A stretch of 64,000 bases of DNA from Candidatus Eiseniibacteriota bacterium (GCA_024276995.1 JAJRWB010000041.1:1-64000), one strand, 5' to 3'. Positions 9,129 through 22,016 are shown, counted from the first letter of the stretch. The notes: generated from the sequence alone by a model not told the origin. Numbers and translations: made by a program.

Positions 9129-10493
9129 ATGAATGAGAAGAAAGAACAGCGCGGACATCTCGACCTGGCGGTCGAAATCAGCCGGGCGGTGCGCGGCGCA
9201 GGCGGGCGCGCCCTCGCCGTGGGGGGGTATGTGCGCGACCGGCTCCTCGGCATCGAGCGCGAGGATGTCGACCTCGAGGTGTTCGGCGTCGAGTCGCGCC
9301 GTCTTGTCGAGATCCTTTCCTCCTTCGGGCGTGTCGACCTCGTGGGAAAGGCGTTCGGCGTGCTCAAGGTGGGCGGTCTCGACGTGTCGCTTCCGCGACG
9401 GGAGACGAAGACCGCCGCCGGCCACAAGGGGTTCCATATCGATTCCGATCCGTCGATGTCGTACGAAGAGGCGTCGCGCCGGAGGGACCTGACGATCAAC
9501 GCGATGGCGGAGGATCTTCTCACCGGCGAAATCCTCGATCCCCACGGCGGCCGGAAGGACCTCGACGAGAGGATGCTCCGCGCCGTCGACGAAGACCACT
9601 TCGGAGAGGATCCCCTGCGCGTCCTCCGGGTCTGTCGCTTCGCCGCGCGCTTCCTCTTCCACGTGGAGAAGAAGACCGCCGCACTCTGCCGCACTCTCGA
9701 TCTTTCCGAGCTTCCGGCCGAACGGCTCTTCGAAGAGTTCTCCGGCATGCTCCTCCAGCCGCACTTCCCGTCGGTGGCCTTTCAGACGATGCGCATCGTC
9801 GGGGCGGTCCGCTTTTTCCCGGAACTCGAGGCGCTCATCGGTTGTGAACAGGAATACGAATGGCACCCGGAAGGGGACGTCTGGGTCCACACGCTCCTCG
9901 TAACGGACGCCGCAGCGGAGCTGAAGACGGGCGATCGGTACGAGGACCAGGTGCTGATGTTCGCGGCGCTCTGTCACGACTTCGGGAAGCCGGCCACAAC
10001 GAAGTTTGAAGACGGCCGGATCCGGTCGATGAACCATGAAGCGCTCGGCGAAGCGCCGGCCCGTTCCTTTCTCGGGAGGCTGACGCGGGAGAAGCAGCTC
10101 ATCGATGACGTGGCGGCCCTCGTGGTGTACCACCTGAGACCGCACATGCTCCGGAAGGGAAGCGCCGGTCCCGCGGCGATCCGCCGGCTCGCCACGAAGA
10201 TCCCGATCGAGCGACTCGTCCGCCTCTCCCGCTCCGATCACTACGGTCGGACGACGCCCGACGCCCTGGCGCGGATCTACCGGGCGGGTGACTGGCTCCT
10301 CGAACGGGCGCGCGAGCTGGAGGTGGCCGAAAGCGGTCCGAAGCCGATCCTGATGGGGCGCCACCTGCTCGAAAGGGATGTCGCGCCGGGACCCGAAATG
10401 GGAAGGATTCTCGCCCTCGCTTTCGAGGCGCAGATCGAAGGGGAATTCGACGATCTCGAAGGAGCGATCCACTGGTTTGAGACGAGGAGATAA
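9129..10493 (+). CDS. cca: tRNA nucleotidyltransferase (CCA-adding enzyme family) with HD domain
   Basis: 454 residues. The family adds or repairs the 3'-CCA of tRNA. The nucleotidyltransferase core has [11 protein letters not shown] (31-41), the metal-binding DVD at 46-48, RRDLTINAM (118-126) and the neck region [15 protein letters not shown] (161-175). An HD phosphohydrolase domain follows, with CHDFGKP at 282-288 and NHE and H-rich positions after it. Head plus HD is the organisation of bacterial CCA-adding and related A- or CC-adding enzymes, so specificity cannot be decided by eye. ATG 9129 was chosen because homology begins a few residues later; its Shine-Dalgarno site is weak. clpB starts four bases after the stop. 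Confidence 0.9.
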   Translation: MNEKKEQRGHLDLAVEISRAVRGAGGRALAVGGYVRDRLLGIEREDVDLEVFGVESRRLVEILSSFGRVDLVGKAFGVLKVGGLDVSLPRRETKTAAGHKGFHIDSDPSMSYEEASRRRDLTINAMAEDLLTGEILDPHGGRKDLDERMLRAVDEDHFGEDPLRVLRVCRFAARFLFHVEKKTAALCRTLDLSELPAERLFEEFSGMLLQPHFPSVAFQTMRIVGAVRFFPELEALIGCEQEYEWHPEGDVWVHTLLVTDAAAELKTGDRYEDQVLMFAALCHDFGKPATTKFEDGRIRSMNHEALGEAPARSFLGRLTREKQLIDDVAALVVYHLRPHMLRKGSAGPAAIRRLATKIPIERLVRLSRSDHYGRTTPDALARIYRAGDWLLERARELEVAESGPKPILMGRHLLERDVAPGPEMGRILALAFEAQIEGEFDDLEGAIHWFETRR

Positions 10494-10497
10494 AGCT

Positions 10498-13093
<2,596 letters not shown>

Positions 13094-13122
<29 letters not shown>

Positions 13123-15418
13123 CCTCGAAGGCGCCCGATACGAGCTTGAGGAAGTAGATCCCCGGCGCGACGGTGTCGCCCGAGTCGTTCCTTCCGTCCC
13201 ACTCGACGAGTCGCGAGAACCCGGCGGAGAATTCGCCGTCGTACGCGGTGCGTACCAAACGTCCGGCGATGCTGTAGATCTCGATCCGCACCTCTCCCGA
13301 CACGGGAAGATTGAAACGGATCTTGTACGGTTCGCCCGACGTGAGAAGATATGGGTTCGTCGAACCGGCGAATGTGTCGTCGCCGAATAGGAGCGCGTAC
13401 TCCGACGGCGTGGCCGCCTCGACGACCGCCGACGGCATCGATTCGTAGCCCGGCAGCGAATCGGACAGGGTGCGCAAACGGAAGTATCGATAATCGGATG
13501 GCGCGCCCGCGTCGTACTCTCCCGCGGCGGCGGCAAGGGGCGCACGGTTCATCTTCTCCCACGGACCGGCCGCCGACATCGCGCGATAGAGGTTCACACC
13601 GGTGGCGAAGCTGTTCTTGACGATCCACTTCAGTTTTACGCCGTTCGTTTCGTCGACGACGAGCACCGAGTCGGGATCGACCTCGCCGAAGGGGAAGAAG
13701 CCGCCGTCGAGGAGCCACTCGTCGGGATCGTAGGCGAGACTCTCCGCACCGGCCGCGAGATGGAAGAAGAACGTGTCCGCCGGCGCGCCCGAAGTCCGCA
13801 CGGTGATCGTCGTGTCGTTTCCATCGGCGAGAAAAACGCGAAGATCGACGGGGGCGATGAAAGGGGAGATCGAGTCGGCGTGCGCCTGGGTGAGGCGCAC
13901 CCAGAGCGATTCGCCCGACGCGCCGGCGTAAGGATCGACGATGAACGTCGGTCCCCCCGTGCCGTAGATCCACTGGTCCCAGAAGTAGTCGAGGTCGAGA
14001 CCGGTCACCGCCTCGCACGAGGCGCGGAACTGTTCGGTATCGGCGAACCCCCCCCGGGCGAGGGCGTCCTCCATGTGGCGGTCGAGGGAGGCGAAGAAGA
14101 GCGAGTCGCCCACGGTGCGCCTGAGCTGGTGAAGCGCCCACGCGCCGCGGTGGTAGACCGCGCGGAAGTAGGGCGCCGTGAAAAGGCTGTCGAGGTCGGG
14201 CACCCGCTGGATATAGGGTGAATAGATCGCCTCGAAGGACGACTCCTCGAGATCTCTCATGAAGTTGGAGAGCGATTTGCCGCCGAACCACGCCTCGCGG
14301 CGGAGGCCTTCGACGAAGGTGGCGAACCCTTCGTTCAGCCACAGGTCGGGCCAATCGGCGCACGTCACGAGATCGCCCCACCACTGGTGCGCCAGTTCGT
14401 GCATCACGATGTCGTCCCCCCCCCGGTTCGGAGAGATCAGCGCGTGGCCCCAGCTCGTGATCGTGTTGTGCTCCATCGCTCCCGCGCCGCGCACTTCGGC
14501 ATGGCCGTACTTTTCATCGGAAAACGGGTACGCACCGAAAAGATTCTCCGCGGTGGCCATCATCCCGGGAAGGAGGGCGAACGTCGATTCCCCGAAGAGG
14601 GCGTCTTCCGGGTAAACATAATTCTCGAGCGGCACGACGTTCCCTTCCTTCGTCACGTAGCTGTCCTCGAGGCGGACGTAATTCGTGGCGGCCACCGAGA
14701 TGAGGTACGGCGGGATCGGGTGGCGGGTGATCCATTCATAACTCTTCCACCCGGGCGTGGTGACCGAGTCGACTGCGACGAGTACGCCGTTCGAAACGCC
14801 GGTCATCGTTGCGGGAACACGGATCGTCACGCGCGACGAGTCGGCCTTGTCCCACGGCACGTCCTTGCACGGCCACCAGTAGCTCGCGAAGAACGGTTCT
14901 CCCATGGAGAAGATGAGAGGCTCGTCGCCGTGGAGCCGGAAGTTCATCCCCATGCCCTTGAACGATACCGCCTGGCCGCCGTAGACGACTCTCACCATGA
15001 ACGACTCGCCCGAGGTGTACGTCTTGTCGAGGGTGACGGTGATCAGGCTGTCGGCGTGGACGAAACCGGCCGCGTCGCCGGTGACCGAATCGACGGGCAG
15101 TTCCTGCACGAGGTCGAGGGTGATCTTCGAGAGCGTGTCGACGAGCGAGCGGGCGTGGACTTCCACCACCCCGGCGAGGGAGGAATCCGCCGGGTCGAGC
15201 TTGACGTCGATGGCGTAATGGTAGACGTCGTACACCGGAAGGTGGGACGGGATCTTCGCCGCTTCGATCTCCCCCTGGCGCGCGATGCGCCGCGCCCGCC
15301 ACTCCCACTCGGCTTTCCTGAAGTCGTCGTTCGCCGCGGTGTCGGGCGGCGATCCGGCGTGGGCTCCGACAGAGGGAAGCAGAAGAAAAGCGGCGATGAG
15401 AATTCGGATCGGCATCAT
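13094..15418 (-). CDS. Secreted M1-family zinc aminopeptidase with C-terminal sorting domain
   Basis: 774 residues. The signal peptide ([16 protein letters not shown]) supports export. The M1 N-terminal beta domain covers about 55-250. The catalytic domain has GAMEH (313-317), the zinc site H340-E-x-x-H344 in [10 protein letters not shown], and E363 in NEGFATF. The C-terminal part (about 690-774) is a FlgD-like / T9SS type A sorting domain: [15 protein letters not shown], then [20 protein letters not shown], ending RKFVVLQ. The start at 15418 has AAGGA six bases upstream; a second ATG follows immediately. It probably degrades peptides outside the cytoplasm, and it is the first of several such secreted peptidases here. 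Confidence 0.9.
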
Positions 15419-15525
15419 ATTTATTCCTTGCAATGTAAGAGGGGATCGTCTTGCATGTGTCCTTCCCGGCCTGACGGGGAACGACGACGATCATACCTCG
15501 GAAAAGAGGTGAAATCCTTTTTTAT

Positions 15526-15554
15526 TTGACACGTCGCCATGGGGCGGCTACTTT
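15526..15554 (+). promoter_or_regulatory. Orphan sigma70-like promoter facing right
   Basis: TTGACA at 15526-15531, a 17-base spacer and TACTTT at 15549-15554. The next plus-strand gene is fumarase, 2.8 kb away, so the promoter has no obvious target. It could drive a short RNA ending at the hairpin at 15666-15693, or be a chance match. Confidence 0.35.
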
Positions 15555-15665
15555 GATCGCAAAGGGAGCAGCCTGCCATCCCGCCCGACATCGGTATCCC
15601 CCTTTCACAAAGAGTGTTCGAATCCCGCCCGCTTGTGCTCTGCCCTCCAAAGCGGTTCGGGAACG

Positions 15666-15693
15666 CCGGGCGCGGGAGAGATTCCGCGCCCGG
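15666..15693 (-). terminator. GC-rich hairpin just after the lipoprotein gene stop
   Basis: A perfect 10-bp stem (CCGGGCGCGG paired with CCGCGCCCGG) with an 8-base loop begins four bases after the stop codon of the minus-strand lipoprotein gene. There is no T-tract on either side, so it is a hairpin-only terminator or a 3'-end stabiliser rather than a canonical intrinsic terminator. Confidence 0.45.
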
Positions 15694-15697
15694 CCGT

Positions 15698-17392
15698 CTA
15701 TTCGTCGGTCCGCCGGGAAGGTTGTTCCGCCGCGGCGGGCACAATCCGCACGGCCACCGTGTCGGCGGCGGTCGCCCCTTTTCGGTCGGTGCCGGCGGCG
15801 ATGACGTCGACCACCGTGGTATCGCTCAATCCCTCGTCGATCACCCCCGTGTACGACCACGACCCGCCCCCCTTCACCCGGCCGCCGATGAGATCGCCCA
15901 CGACGACATCGACCGAATCGGGTTTCGATACGCATGACTGCGACACGAGGGAGCCTTCCACCTCGATCGAATCGCCCCCGGCGAAAGTGTCGTACGAGAC
16001 GGATGTATCCTGCCGGCTTGTGATGGTGGTGTCCGGGATTTCCGGCTCGGTATCGATGGTCGTGTCGCTCACCGTGGTGATCGTCGTCTCCGGCGGCGCG
16101 GGGGACGTGATCACGAGCGCCAGTTCACGCGGCGCGAAGGTGATCGTGTCCCTTGCCGGCACGGGGGCCGTGCTGAAGAAGTCGTTCGAGAACTGCACTT
16201 CGAAGATGAAATCTCCCGCCGTCGTGTCGGGAAGGATCACCACGAACGAACTGTCGTACGGTTCCCATCCGTCGGCGGGGAAGCCCGGCTGATAATTCAT
16301 CAGCGTCGCGTTGGCGTGAAGAGCGGCGGTGAACACGCACACGTCGGTCGTGGTCTCCCCGTTCGCCAGGACGACGCTGACGTCGAGGAGCGAGTCGGGA
16401 AGCACCGTGTCGGCGGCCGTTTCGGCGCCGAAGGCGTTGGCGAACCGGGCGTGAAGCGTTTTTGCCGTGGGAGTATCGTCGAACTGCCACTGGAACAACG
16501 TGTCGATCTTGTCGACCGAGTCGGCCGGGTCGATCAGGATGATCACGTCGCCGGAATCGCCGTAGAGGGTGTCTTCGCTGATAAGAATCGTGTCGACCAC
16601 CCCCGACGTCACCCGAACATCGAGCAACGAGAGGGCGACGATCGAATCTCCGCCGGCGAGTTCGATCGCCCCGGACGGCCGGACGGGGGCGGCGAAGTTG
16701 CTCACCGTGTCGGACGGCCCTTCCCCCGCGCGCATGACGGCGGCATAGAAGGTGATCGTGTCGAAAGAAGCGTCGAGCGTCCACGGCTTCTCTTCGGCAT
16801 ACGCTTCCCATGTGGCGCCGGAGAGAAGAGAATCGACGGAGACGATCATCGAATCGGCATCCTCGGCGAGGATGCGAAGGGTGATCTCTCTTCGCCTGAC
16901 CGACGAACCGCCCGACACCGCGATGTGCGGCGGCACGGTCACCGTGTCGATGCCGCGCCCGGCGGTGTCCGATTCGGCGCCCGACGCTCCGATGGCGGCG
17001 ATCCGGTACGTGGAGAATGTGAAGTAAGCGGGGGCGGTGTCCTTCCACTGGATCGCATCGGCGTCCGCGCTGTCGAGTCGCGCGAATACGCTCTCCCGGT
17101 CCGACATGCGGAAAAGGGTGAACCCAGCGAGTCCGGGAACGGCGATTTCGTTCCACCCGAGTGACACGCCGCCGTCCTGGTACACGGCGGTGAGATTGAA
17201 CGGATCGCCTCCCGTATCCGGGTTGAGAGGATCGAAAGGGTTGTCCGCCACCGGTTCGCTCGGCTTCGAATCGCACGCGAAAAAGAGCGCCGCCGGCGGG
17301 AGAAGAAGGAGGCAGAACACGAGAAGCGTGCGCCGCGGCGCGGGGATCGAACGTCGGAAACCGCTTCTCTTCCTCTTATTGCCCGGGTTCAT
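15698..17392 (-). CDS. Large secreted lipoprotein with repeated beta-sandwich (FN3/Ig-like) domains
   Basis: 564 residues. A basic N-terminus and a hydrophobic stretch end in the lipobox LFFAC, followed by DSKPSEP, so the mature protein is lipid-anchored. Next comes DNPFDPLNPDTGGDPF, a linker common in FCB-type lipoproteins, and then an FN3-like domain (LTAVYQDGGVSLGWNEI at about 70). The rest is Thr-, Asp- and Val-rich beta repeats. A low-complexity segment of ETTITTVSDTTIDTEPE type lies near 430, and a final beta domain ends at RRTDE. No catalytic motif is present. ATG 17392 sits behind AAGG; GTG 17398 is the alternative. It lies 19 bases downstream of the PEGA gene, probably in one operon. 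Confidence 0.75.
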   Translation of the reverse strand: MNPGNKRKRSGFRRSIPAPRRTLLVFCLLLLPPAALFFACDSKPSEPVADNPFDPLNPDTGGDPFNLTAVYQDGGVSLGWNEIAVPGLAGFTLFRMSDRESVFARLDSADADAIQWKDTAPAYFTFSTYRIAAIGASGAESDTAGRGIDTVTVPPHIAVSGGSSVRRREITLRILAEDADSMIVSVDSLLSGATWEAYAEEKPWTLDASFDTITFYAAVMRAGEGPSDTVSNFAAPVRPSGAIELAGGDSIVALSLLDVRVTSGVVDTILISEDTLYGDSGDVIILIDPADSVDKIDTLFQWQFDDTPTAKTLHARFANAFGAETAADTVLPDSLLDVSVVLANGETTTDVCVFTAALHANATLMNYQPGFPADGWEPYDSSFVVILPDTTAGDFIFEVQFSNDFFSTAPVPARDTITFAPRELALVITSPAPPETTITTVSDTTIDTEPEIPDTTITSRQDTSVSYDTFAGGDSIEVEGSLVSQSCVSKPDSVDVVVGDLIGGRVKGGGSWSYTGVIDEGLSDTTVVDVIAAGTDRKGATAADTVAVRIVPAAAEQPSRRTDE

Positions 17393-17411
17393 AACCACCT
17401 TCTGTCACCGT

Positions 17412-18134
17412 TCAGAAACGGAAGCGAATCGCCAGGGCCGCCGGCGAGGTGTCTCCTCCACCGATCGAAGGAGCCAGCACGATCCGGGCGCCGTCGTTCC
17501 CGGCGAAGGGGAAACGGTACCAGCCGTCGACGGCCGAAAGGAGCTGTATGATCGCCGCCGCGTAGATCGCGCCGTTTCGTTTCGTTTCGGAAGAGGAGAG
17601 ATCGTCGTACGCCGCGTCACGCTCGGCCCGGGTTTCTTCGATTTCCGCCGCGCCGACGGCCGCGGCATAGCGCGATTCCGCCTCGTCGTAAACGTTCCGG
17701 TTGTCGCCGAACCGGCGGTTCTGGTCGATGGCGTACGCGGCGAGCGCCGTTTGAAGCGCAAGGTAGCCGAGCGCCTCCCGCCGCTTCCCATTGTAGAGCG
17801 AGCCCCAGCCGGGAAAGGCGAGGTTTCTCAGCGCGGCGCCTTTCCTGGTTTTCGGCTCCAGGTAGAGAACCACCGTCGCGCCGTGGATCGAGCGAAGGTA
17901 GACCCGCTCGCCGGCGGATCGAAAGCCCGCCCTCGAAAGGGTGATCGAGTGTTTCCCCTTCGCCAGGTTGAGCGGGGAAAGGGGAATCGTGCCGGCGATC
18001 TTCCCGTCTATCCGCACGGTGGCGCCTTCCGTTCCGTGGACCACGAGCGTCCCTTCCTGCGCGGACGCGAGGCCCGCGGCGCCGGCGACGGCCATGAAAA
18101 AAACGGCGCTGAATATCGGAAAGAGCCGCGGCAT
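17412..18134 (-). CDS. Secreted or membrane PEGA-domain protein with DUF5683-like C-terminus
   Basis: 240 residues. A signal peptide ends at about LASAQ. Residues 24-90 are a PEGA domain (GTLVVHGTEGATVRIDGK, then the typical SITLSRAGF), a surface-layer-like beta domain. From about 100, FPGWGSLYNGKRREALGYL matches the start of DUF5683-type membrane proteins; further hydrophobic segments lie near 120 and 185 (AIYAAAIIQLLSAVDGW). The role is unknown, probably envelope-associated. It is followed 19 bases later by the lipoprotein gene and is divergent from fumarase, sharing a 180-base intergenic region. The open frame continues upstream to 18263 without family-like sequence. Confidence 0.78.
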   Translation of the reverse strand: MPRLFPIFSAVFFMAVAGAAGLASAQEGTLVVHGTEGATVRIDGKIAGTIPLSPLNLAKGKHSITLSRAGFRSAGERVYLRSIHGATVVLYLEPKTRKGAALRNLAFPGWGSLYNGKRREALGYLALQTALAAYAIDQNRRFGDNRNVYDEAESRYAAAVGAAEIEETRAERDAAYDDLSSSETKRNGAIYAAAIIQLLSAVDGWYRFPFAGNDGARIVLAPSIGGGDTSPAALAIRFRF

Positions 18135-18313
18135 CGATGATCCCCCGTACGGTTTTCGCCACGGGCGATTGTACCCCCCGTTTCGGAACACCTCAACGAA
18201 AACCGCCCGGCCGAAGACGGCGCATCCGGTTACGGTGTGGGCGAAGCGGGTTTGGTGTATCATGGCGGGTGGAGGGGACCGGAAGCGAACAGGGCGACGG
18301 AGGAAGGAGAGCG

Positions 18314-19196
18314 ATGAAAACGATACCCGATCTCGAGAAACTCGTGGTGGAACTGATCCGCCTCGCGTCGACCGAATTGCCGGCGGACATCACCGAGGCG
18401 CTGGAAAAGGGCCGCGCGGCGGAGGAGGACGATTCCGCCGCCGAGGCGACCCTCCTCACGATTCTCGACAACGTGAAGCTCGCGAAGCGAAAGGTCACGC
18501 CGATCTGCCAGGACACGGGGACACCCGTGTTCTATGTACGCCATCCGTGGGATTACCCCGACCGGCCGTTCCAGGAGGCGTTTCACGCGGCGGTGAAGGC
18601 GGCGACGAAGAAGAACTATCTCAGGCCGAACGCGGTGGACAGCATCACAGGCGAGAACAGCGGCGACAACACGGGGCTCCACTTTCCGGCGGTCTATTTC
18701 GAGCAATGGGATAAGGAGGACGAAGTCCGCATCGACCTGATGTTGAAAGGGGGCGGAAGCGAGAACCAGGGGATCCAGTATTCGCTCCCCCATGCAGGTC
18801 TCGCCGCCGGGCGCGACCTCGACGGTGTTCGGAAGGTGATACTCGACGCCGTGGTGAGAGCCCAGGGACTGGGGTGCGGTCCTGCCGTTCTCGGCGTGTG
18901 TATCGGCGGCGACCGGTCGAGCGGTTACGCTCTCGCCAAGGAGCAGGTGATGCGTCCGCTGGCGGACGAAAGCCCCGATCCGGTACTCGCGGCTTTGGAG
19001 AAGGAGATGGTGGAAAAGGCGAACACCCTCGGTGTCGGGCCGATGGGCTTCGGCGGGAGAACCACCGTTCTCGGCGCGAAGATCACGAAGGCTCACAGGG
19101 TACCCGCCAGTTTTTTCGTTTCCATAATCTACATGTGTTGGGCGGCGCGGCACAGGAGCCTGACCGTATGTGGCGGCGAGGTGAGCTATGACTTAA
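18314..19196 (+). CDS. Class I fumarate hydratase (fumarase), alpha-domain part; apparent frameshift at its end
   Basis: The alpha domain of the [4Fe-4S] class I fumarase (fumarate to malate), starting at ATG 18314 behind AAGGAGA. Recognisable parts are TPICQDTGTPVFYV (C65), ENSGDNTG, the GGGSEN segment, GLGCGP with C188, GVCIGGDRSSG with C196, and ASFFVSIIYMCWAARH near the end. Similarity holds to YDL at 19187-19195. The conserved continuation LSIPITEEEIR is then in another frame (from 19197). Read straight on, the same frame stays open to 19840, but as Arg/Gly-rich shadow sequence. One extra base around 19190-19197 explains this. The gene is either a fused 500-residue enzyme with a sequencing error, or inactivated. 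Confidence 0.8.
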
Positions 19197-19802
19197 CTGA
19201 GCATTCCGATTACGGAAGAAGAGATACGCGCCTTGAAGGTGGGCGATATGGTGTCCCTTTCGGGGACGATGGTTACGGCGCGCGACGCGGCCCACAAGTA
19301 CATCATCGATCGGTGGATCGACGAAGAGCCGAAGGGAGAGGACGCAAGGCTGAGACAGGTTCTCGGCGAGGTGCTCTCGAACGGCGTGATCTACCATTGC
19401 GGTCCGGTGGTCCGGAAGGACGACGGGGGGAAGTGGCACTTCATCGCGGCGGGACCGACGACCTCGATCCGCGAGGAGCCTTACCAGGGCCGCGTGATCG
19501 GCGCGCTCGGCGTGCGCGCCGTGATCGGCAAGGGAGGGATGGGAGAGAAGACACTGGCGGCGTGCAAGGAGCATGGCGCCGTCTACCTTCACGCCGTCGG
19601 GGGCGCCGCGTCGCTCATCGCGCGGTGCGTGGAGGAGGTAGAGGATGTGTACAAGACCGAATTCGGTCTTCCCGAAGCGTTCTGGCGGATCCGGGTGAAG
19701 AACTTCGGGTGCGTGGTGACCATGGACAGCCATGGCGACAGCCTGCACAAGGACATACTCGAGAAGAGCCGCGGCCTCTACAACGAGATGTTCGGGCTCT
19801 GA
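19197..19802 (+). CDS. Class I fumarate hydratase, beta-domain part (C-terminal, out of frame with alpha)
   Basis: Reading from 19197 gives LSIPITEEEIRALKVGDMVSLSG, the canonical beta-domain opening. It continues with TARDAAHKYI, HCGPVV, AGPTTSIRE, the KGGMGEKTL loop, HAVGGAAS and the C-terminal NFGCVVTMDSHGDSLH. The domain is complete, ending at 19802. In this frame a TAA lies immediately before (19194-19196), and the first usable start is TTG 19233, which would lose the first strand. Two-subunit fumarases exist, but there the alpha gene ends before beta begins; here alpha has no stop. I therefore treat both pieces as one frameshifted gene. Confidence 0.8.
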   Translation: MSIPITEEEIRALKVGDMVSLSGTMVTARDAAHKYIIDRWIDEEPKGEDARLRQVLGEVLSNGVIYHCGPVVRKDDGGKWHFIAAGPTTSIREEPYQGRVIGALGVRAVIGKGGMGEKTLAACKEHGAVYLHAVGGAASLIARCVEEVEDVYKTEFGLPEAFWRIRVKNFGCVVTMDSHGDSLHKDILEKSRGLYNEMFGL

Positions 19803-19937
19803 GCGGGAGAGGACCGGCGAGAACGGCGTCGTCGCGATGAAGGGGAGGAGTACCGCCATGGTCATCGACGGAGATGCGCCGTCGCGTCGCCCCCGGGGCA
19901 GTGTCCTTCGAGCTGCGGCGCGGGCGCAGGCGCGAAC

Positions 19938-21908
19938 GTGAGTGCCGGCGCGATCGCGGACGCTCGAAGCGACCTCTTCCCGGCGCGACCGGCGGTCGCC
20001 TGGATCATCGCCGTCGCGGCGACCTGTTTCGCCGCTTCGTGGACGACATCCGCCTTCTGGTGGGGTTTCCACCAGGGCGCGTTCCTTCCGTTGTGGGAAC
20101 GGTTGCTCCTCGGCGTTTTCCCTTTCGTTGTCGCATCGGCGGCGCTTGTTTTCCGGCGGGGAGCGTCTTCATTCGGTGATCCCGTGTGCGGCCGCGCCGG
20201 CGCGCACCTGTTCGCCGCCGCCGTGATCGCGGCGCTCACGGCGCTCCTTTGGTTCTTCCGGGACACGACCCACTTTCTCGGCGACGGGATCCTCATCGAA
20301 AACGCGGCGCAGAACGGAAGCGTCTTCTCCCGAAGTTCTCCGCTCGCCAACGCGATCTGCGTCGCCGTCGTCTCCCGGTTCGGCGCGGCCGCGCCCGGTC
20401 ACGCTCTTGAAATCTTAAGCGTATTGCTCGGCGTCCCCTTCATGATTCTCGCCTGGCTGATCGCCGGTGAGCTGGCCGGCGCAGGCCGGCGGCGCCTCAT
20501 CGGATTCCTGCTCTTCGTCGTGCAGCCGCCCCTTTTTGCCTATGCCGGTTACATCGAGTTCTATCCGATCGCCTGGGTGACCACCCTCGCCGTCCTGTAT
20601 CTTTCCCTCCTCGCCGTGCGGGGTGCTCTTCCCGGGGCGGTTCCCCTCACCGCCGCCGTGCTGAACGTGGGCGTGTACGTCCCGTCGATCGTCCTCATCC
20701 CCCCGGTTCTCGCCGCCCTCGTCGTCGCACGCCGGGAGCGGTCGGGCGAGACGATCGCTCGCGCGTCGGCGCGCGTCGTGATCGACGTCGGCCTCGCCGT
20801 CGTTGCCGGTCTCGTGCTCCTCGCCCTGTTCGGCGCCGGCCCGGCGGTGCTTCGCCACGCTCTTTTCGGCGAGCAGGGGGCGCGCTTCCTTCCGCTCGCA
20901 TCGTCGGAGGATATCCGCTTTCCATACACCCTCTTCTCGCCGCTCCATTTCATCGACATGCTGAACGAGATCATCCTCGTCATGCCGCTCCTCCCCCTTC
21001 TCCCTCTCTTCCTCGCGCGCCGGCGCGGATGGCGGCGCGAACCGGAGATCGTCCTTCTCGCCGGCGCCACGCTTCTCACGGCGGCGCCCTTCTTCTTGAT
21101 GAACGCGACTCTCGGCTTCGCAAGGGACTGGGATCTGAAGGCGTTCCCCTTCCTCCCGGCGCAGCTTCTCGCGATCTTCCTGATCGTCGGTCGCGTGCGA
21201 AAGGAGGTGTCGCTTTGCGCGCCGGTCGAGCGTTTCCTCCTTCTTTTTCTCGTGGCATTCGGCCTCGCGAGGACCGTCGCATGGATCGAGTTGAATCACG
21301 ATCGCACGGCGGCGCTTGATCACGCCGCGTCGATGGCGGAGGAAGAGAGGTTGAACGCGCCCTTCTCGAGAAGCTACATGCATGAACAGCTCGGCACGAT
21401 CTTCAAGGGTGAAGGAGATTTTCGCGCGGCGTACCTGTCGGCGCGCGAGGCGGCGCGTCTCCGTCCGGAGAGCGCGAGACTCCAGGCGGCCGCCGGGTTC
21501 GCCGCCGTCGACGCCCGCCTCTTCCGGGAAGGAGAGGAACACTTCCGGAAAACCCTCGCCGTCGACGATCGGTTCCTCCCCGCCGCAGCGGGTCTCGGGA
21601 CGGTTTTTCTGGGCAGAAACGACCCGGTCGCCGCGGAAAGGTGGTTCCGCGAGGCGCTTCGTATCGACAGGGCCGACCCGCGGGCTTCGCGGCTTCTCGC
21701 CGTCGCGCTGATTCGCCAGGGAAAGGGGGCGGAGGCGGTGCGCGAGATGGCGACGATTCCTTTCTATGTAAGGGGAAAGGTCGTTGGAACGCAGCTCGAT
21801 GCGCTGGTGCGCGGGCTGGAGGTGAACGGCTTCATCGACGAGGCGGCGACGGTGAGGCGGATCTTGGCGAAGCGGAAGAGCGGGGGAGGCACAGGCGACG
21901 CCCCTTGA
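19938..21908 (+). CDS. Polytopic membrane protein with C-terminal TPR repeats
   Basis: 656 residues from GTG 19938. About twelve transmembrane segments cover residues 20-430 (for example VAWIIAVAATCFAASW, LLLGVFPFVVASAALVF, IFLIVG). Tetratricopeptide repeats follow from about 480: AYLSAREAARLRPESARLQAAAG, then LFREGEEHFRKTLAVDDRFLPAAAGLG, then AERWFREALRIDRADPRASRLLA. The layout resembles GT-C-like membrane proteins with a TPR tail, such as those used in glycosylation or surface assembly. No catalytic residue can be assigned. It lies 135 bases after fumarase and just before a glycosyltransferase gene. Confidence 0.75.
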   Translation: MSAGAIADARSDLFPARPAVAWIIAVAATCFAASWTTSAFWWGFHQGAFLPLWERLLLGVFPFVVASAALVFRRGASSFGDPVCGRAGAHLFAAAVIAALTALLWFFRDTTHFLGDGILIENAAQNGSVFSRSSPLANAICVAVVSRFGAAAPGHALEILSVLLGVPFMILAWLIAGELAGAGRRRLIGFLLFVVQPPLFAYAGYIEFYPIAWVTTLAVLYLSLLAVRGALPGAVPLTAAVLNVGVYVPSIVLIPPVLAALVVARRERSGETIARASARVVIDVGLAVVAGLVLLALFGAGPAVLRHALFGEQGARFLPLASSEDIRFPYTLFSPLHFIDMLNEIILVMPLLPLLPLFLARRRGWRREPEIVLLAGATLLTAAPFFLMNATLGFARDWDLKAFPFLPAQLLAIFLIVGRVRKEVSLCAPVERFLLLFLVAFGLARTVAWIELNHDRTAALDHAASMAEEERLNAPFSRSYMHEQLGTIFKGEGDFRAAYLSAREAARLRPESARLQAAAGFAAVDARLFREGEEHFRKTLAVDDRFLPAAAGLGTVFLGRNDPVAAERWFREALRIDRADPRASRLLAVALIRQGKGAEAVREMATIPFYVRGKVVGTQLDALVRGLEVNGFIDEAATVRRILAKRKSGGGTGDAP

Positions 21909-22016
21909 ACGGAGTGGCGGGCGATGCGATCATCGGCACTGTCGCACCGCCGGCCGGAATGAAACGCACGTCGCCGGCCGCGCGGGACGGGCGCGGACGA
22001 GAACAGCGGGGGCAAC

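Noticed and set aside
15600-15640. tRNA-like GTTCGAATCCCGCC T-loop on the plus strand
   Set aside because: The bases flanking the loop do not pair into a T-stem, and no acceptor, D-arm or anticodon arm can be built around it on either strand.
19197-19840. Read-through of the fumarase alpha frame to 19840
   Set aside because: The residues are Arg/Gly-rich and unrelated to fumarase, while the overlapping frame encodes a complete beta domain.
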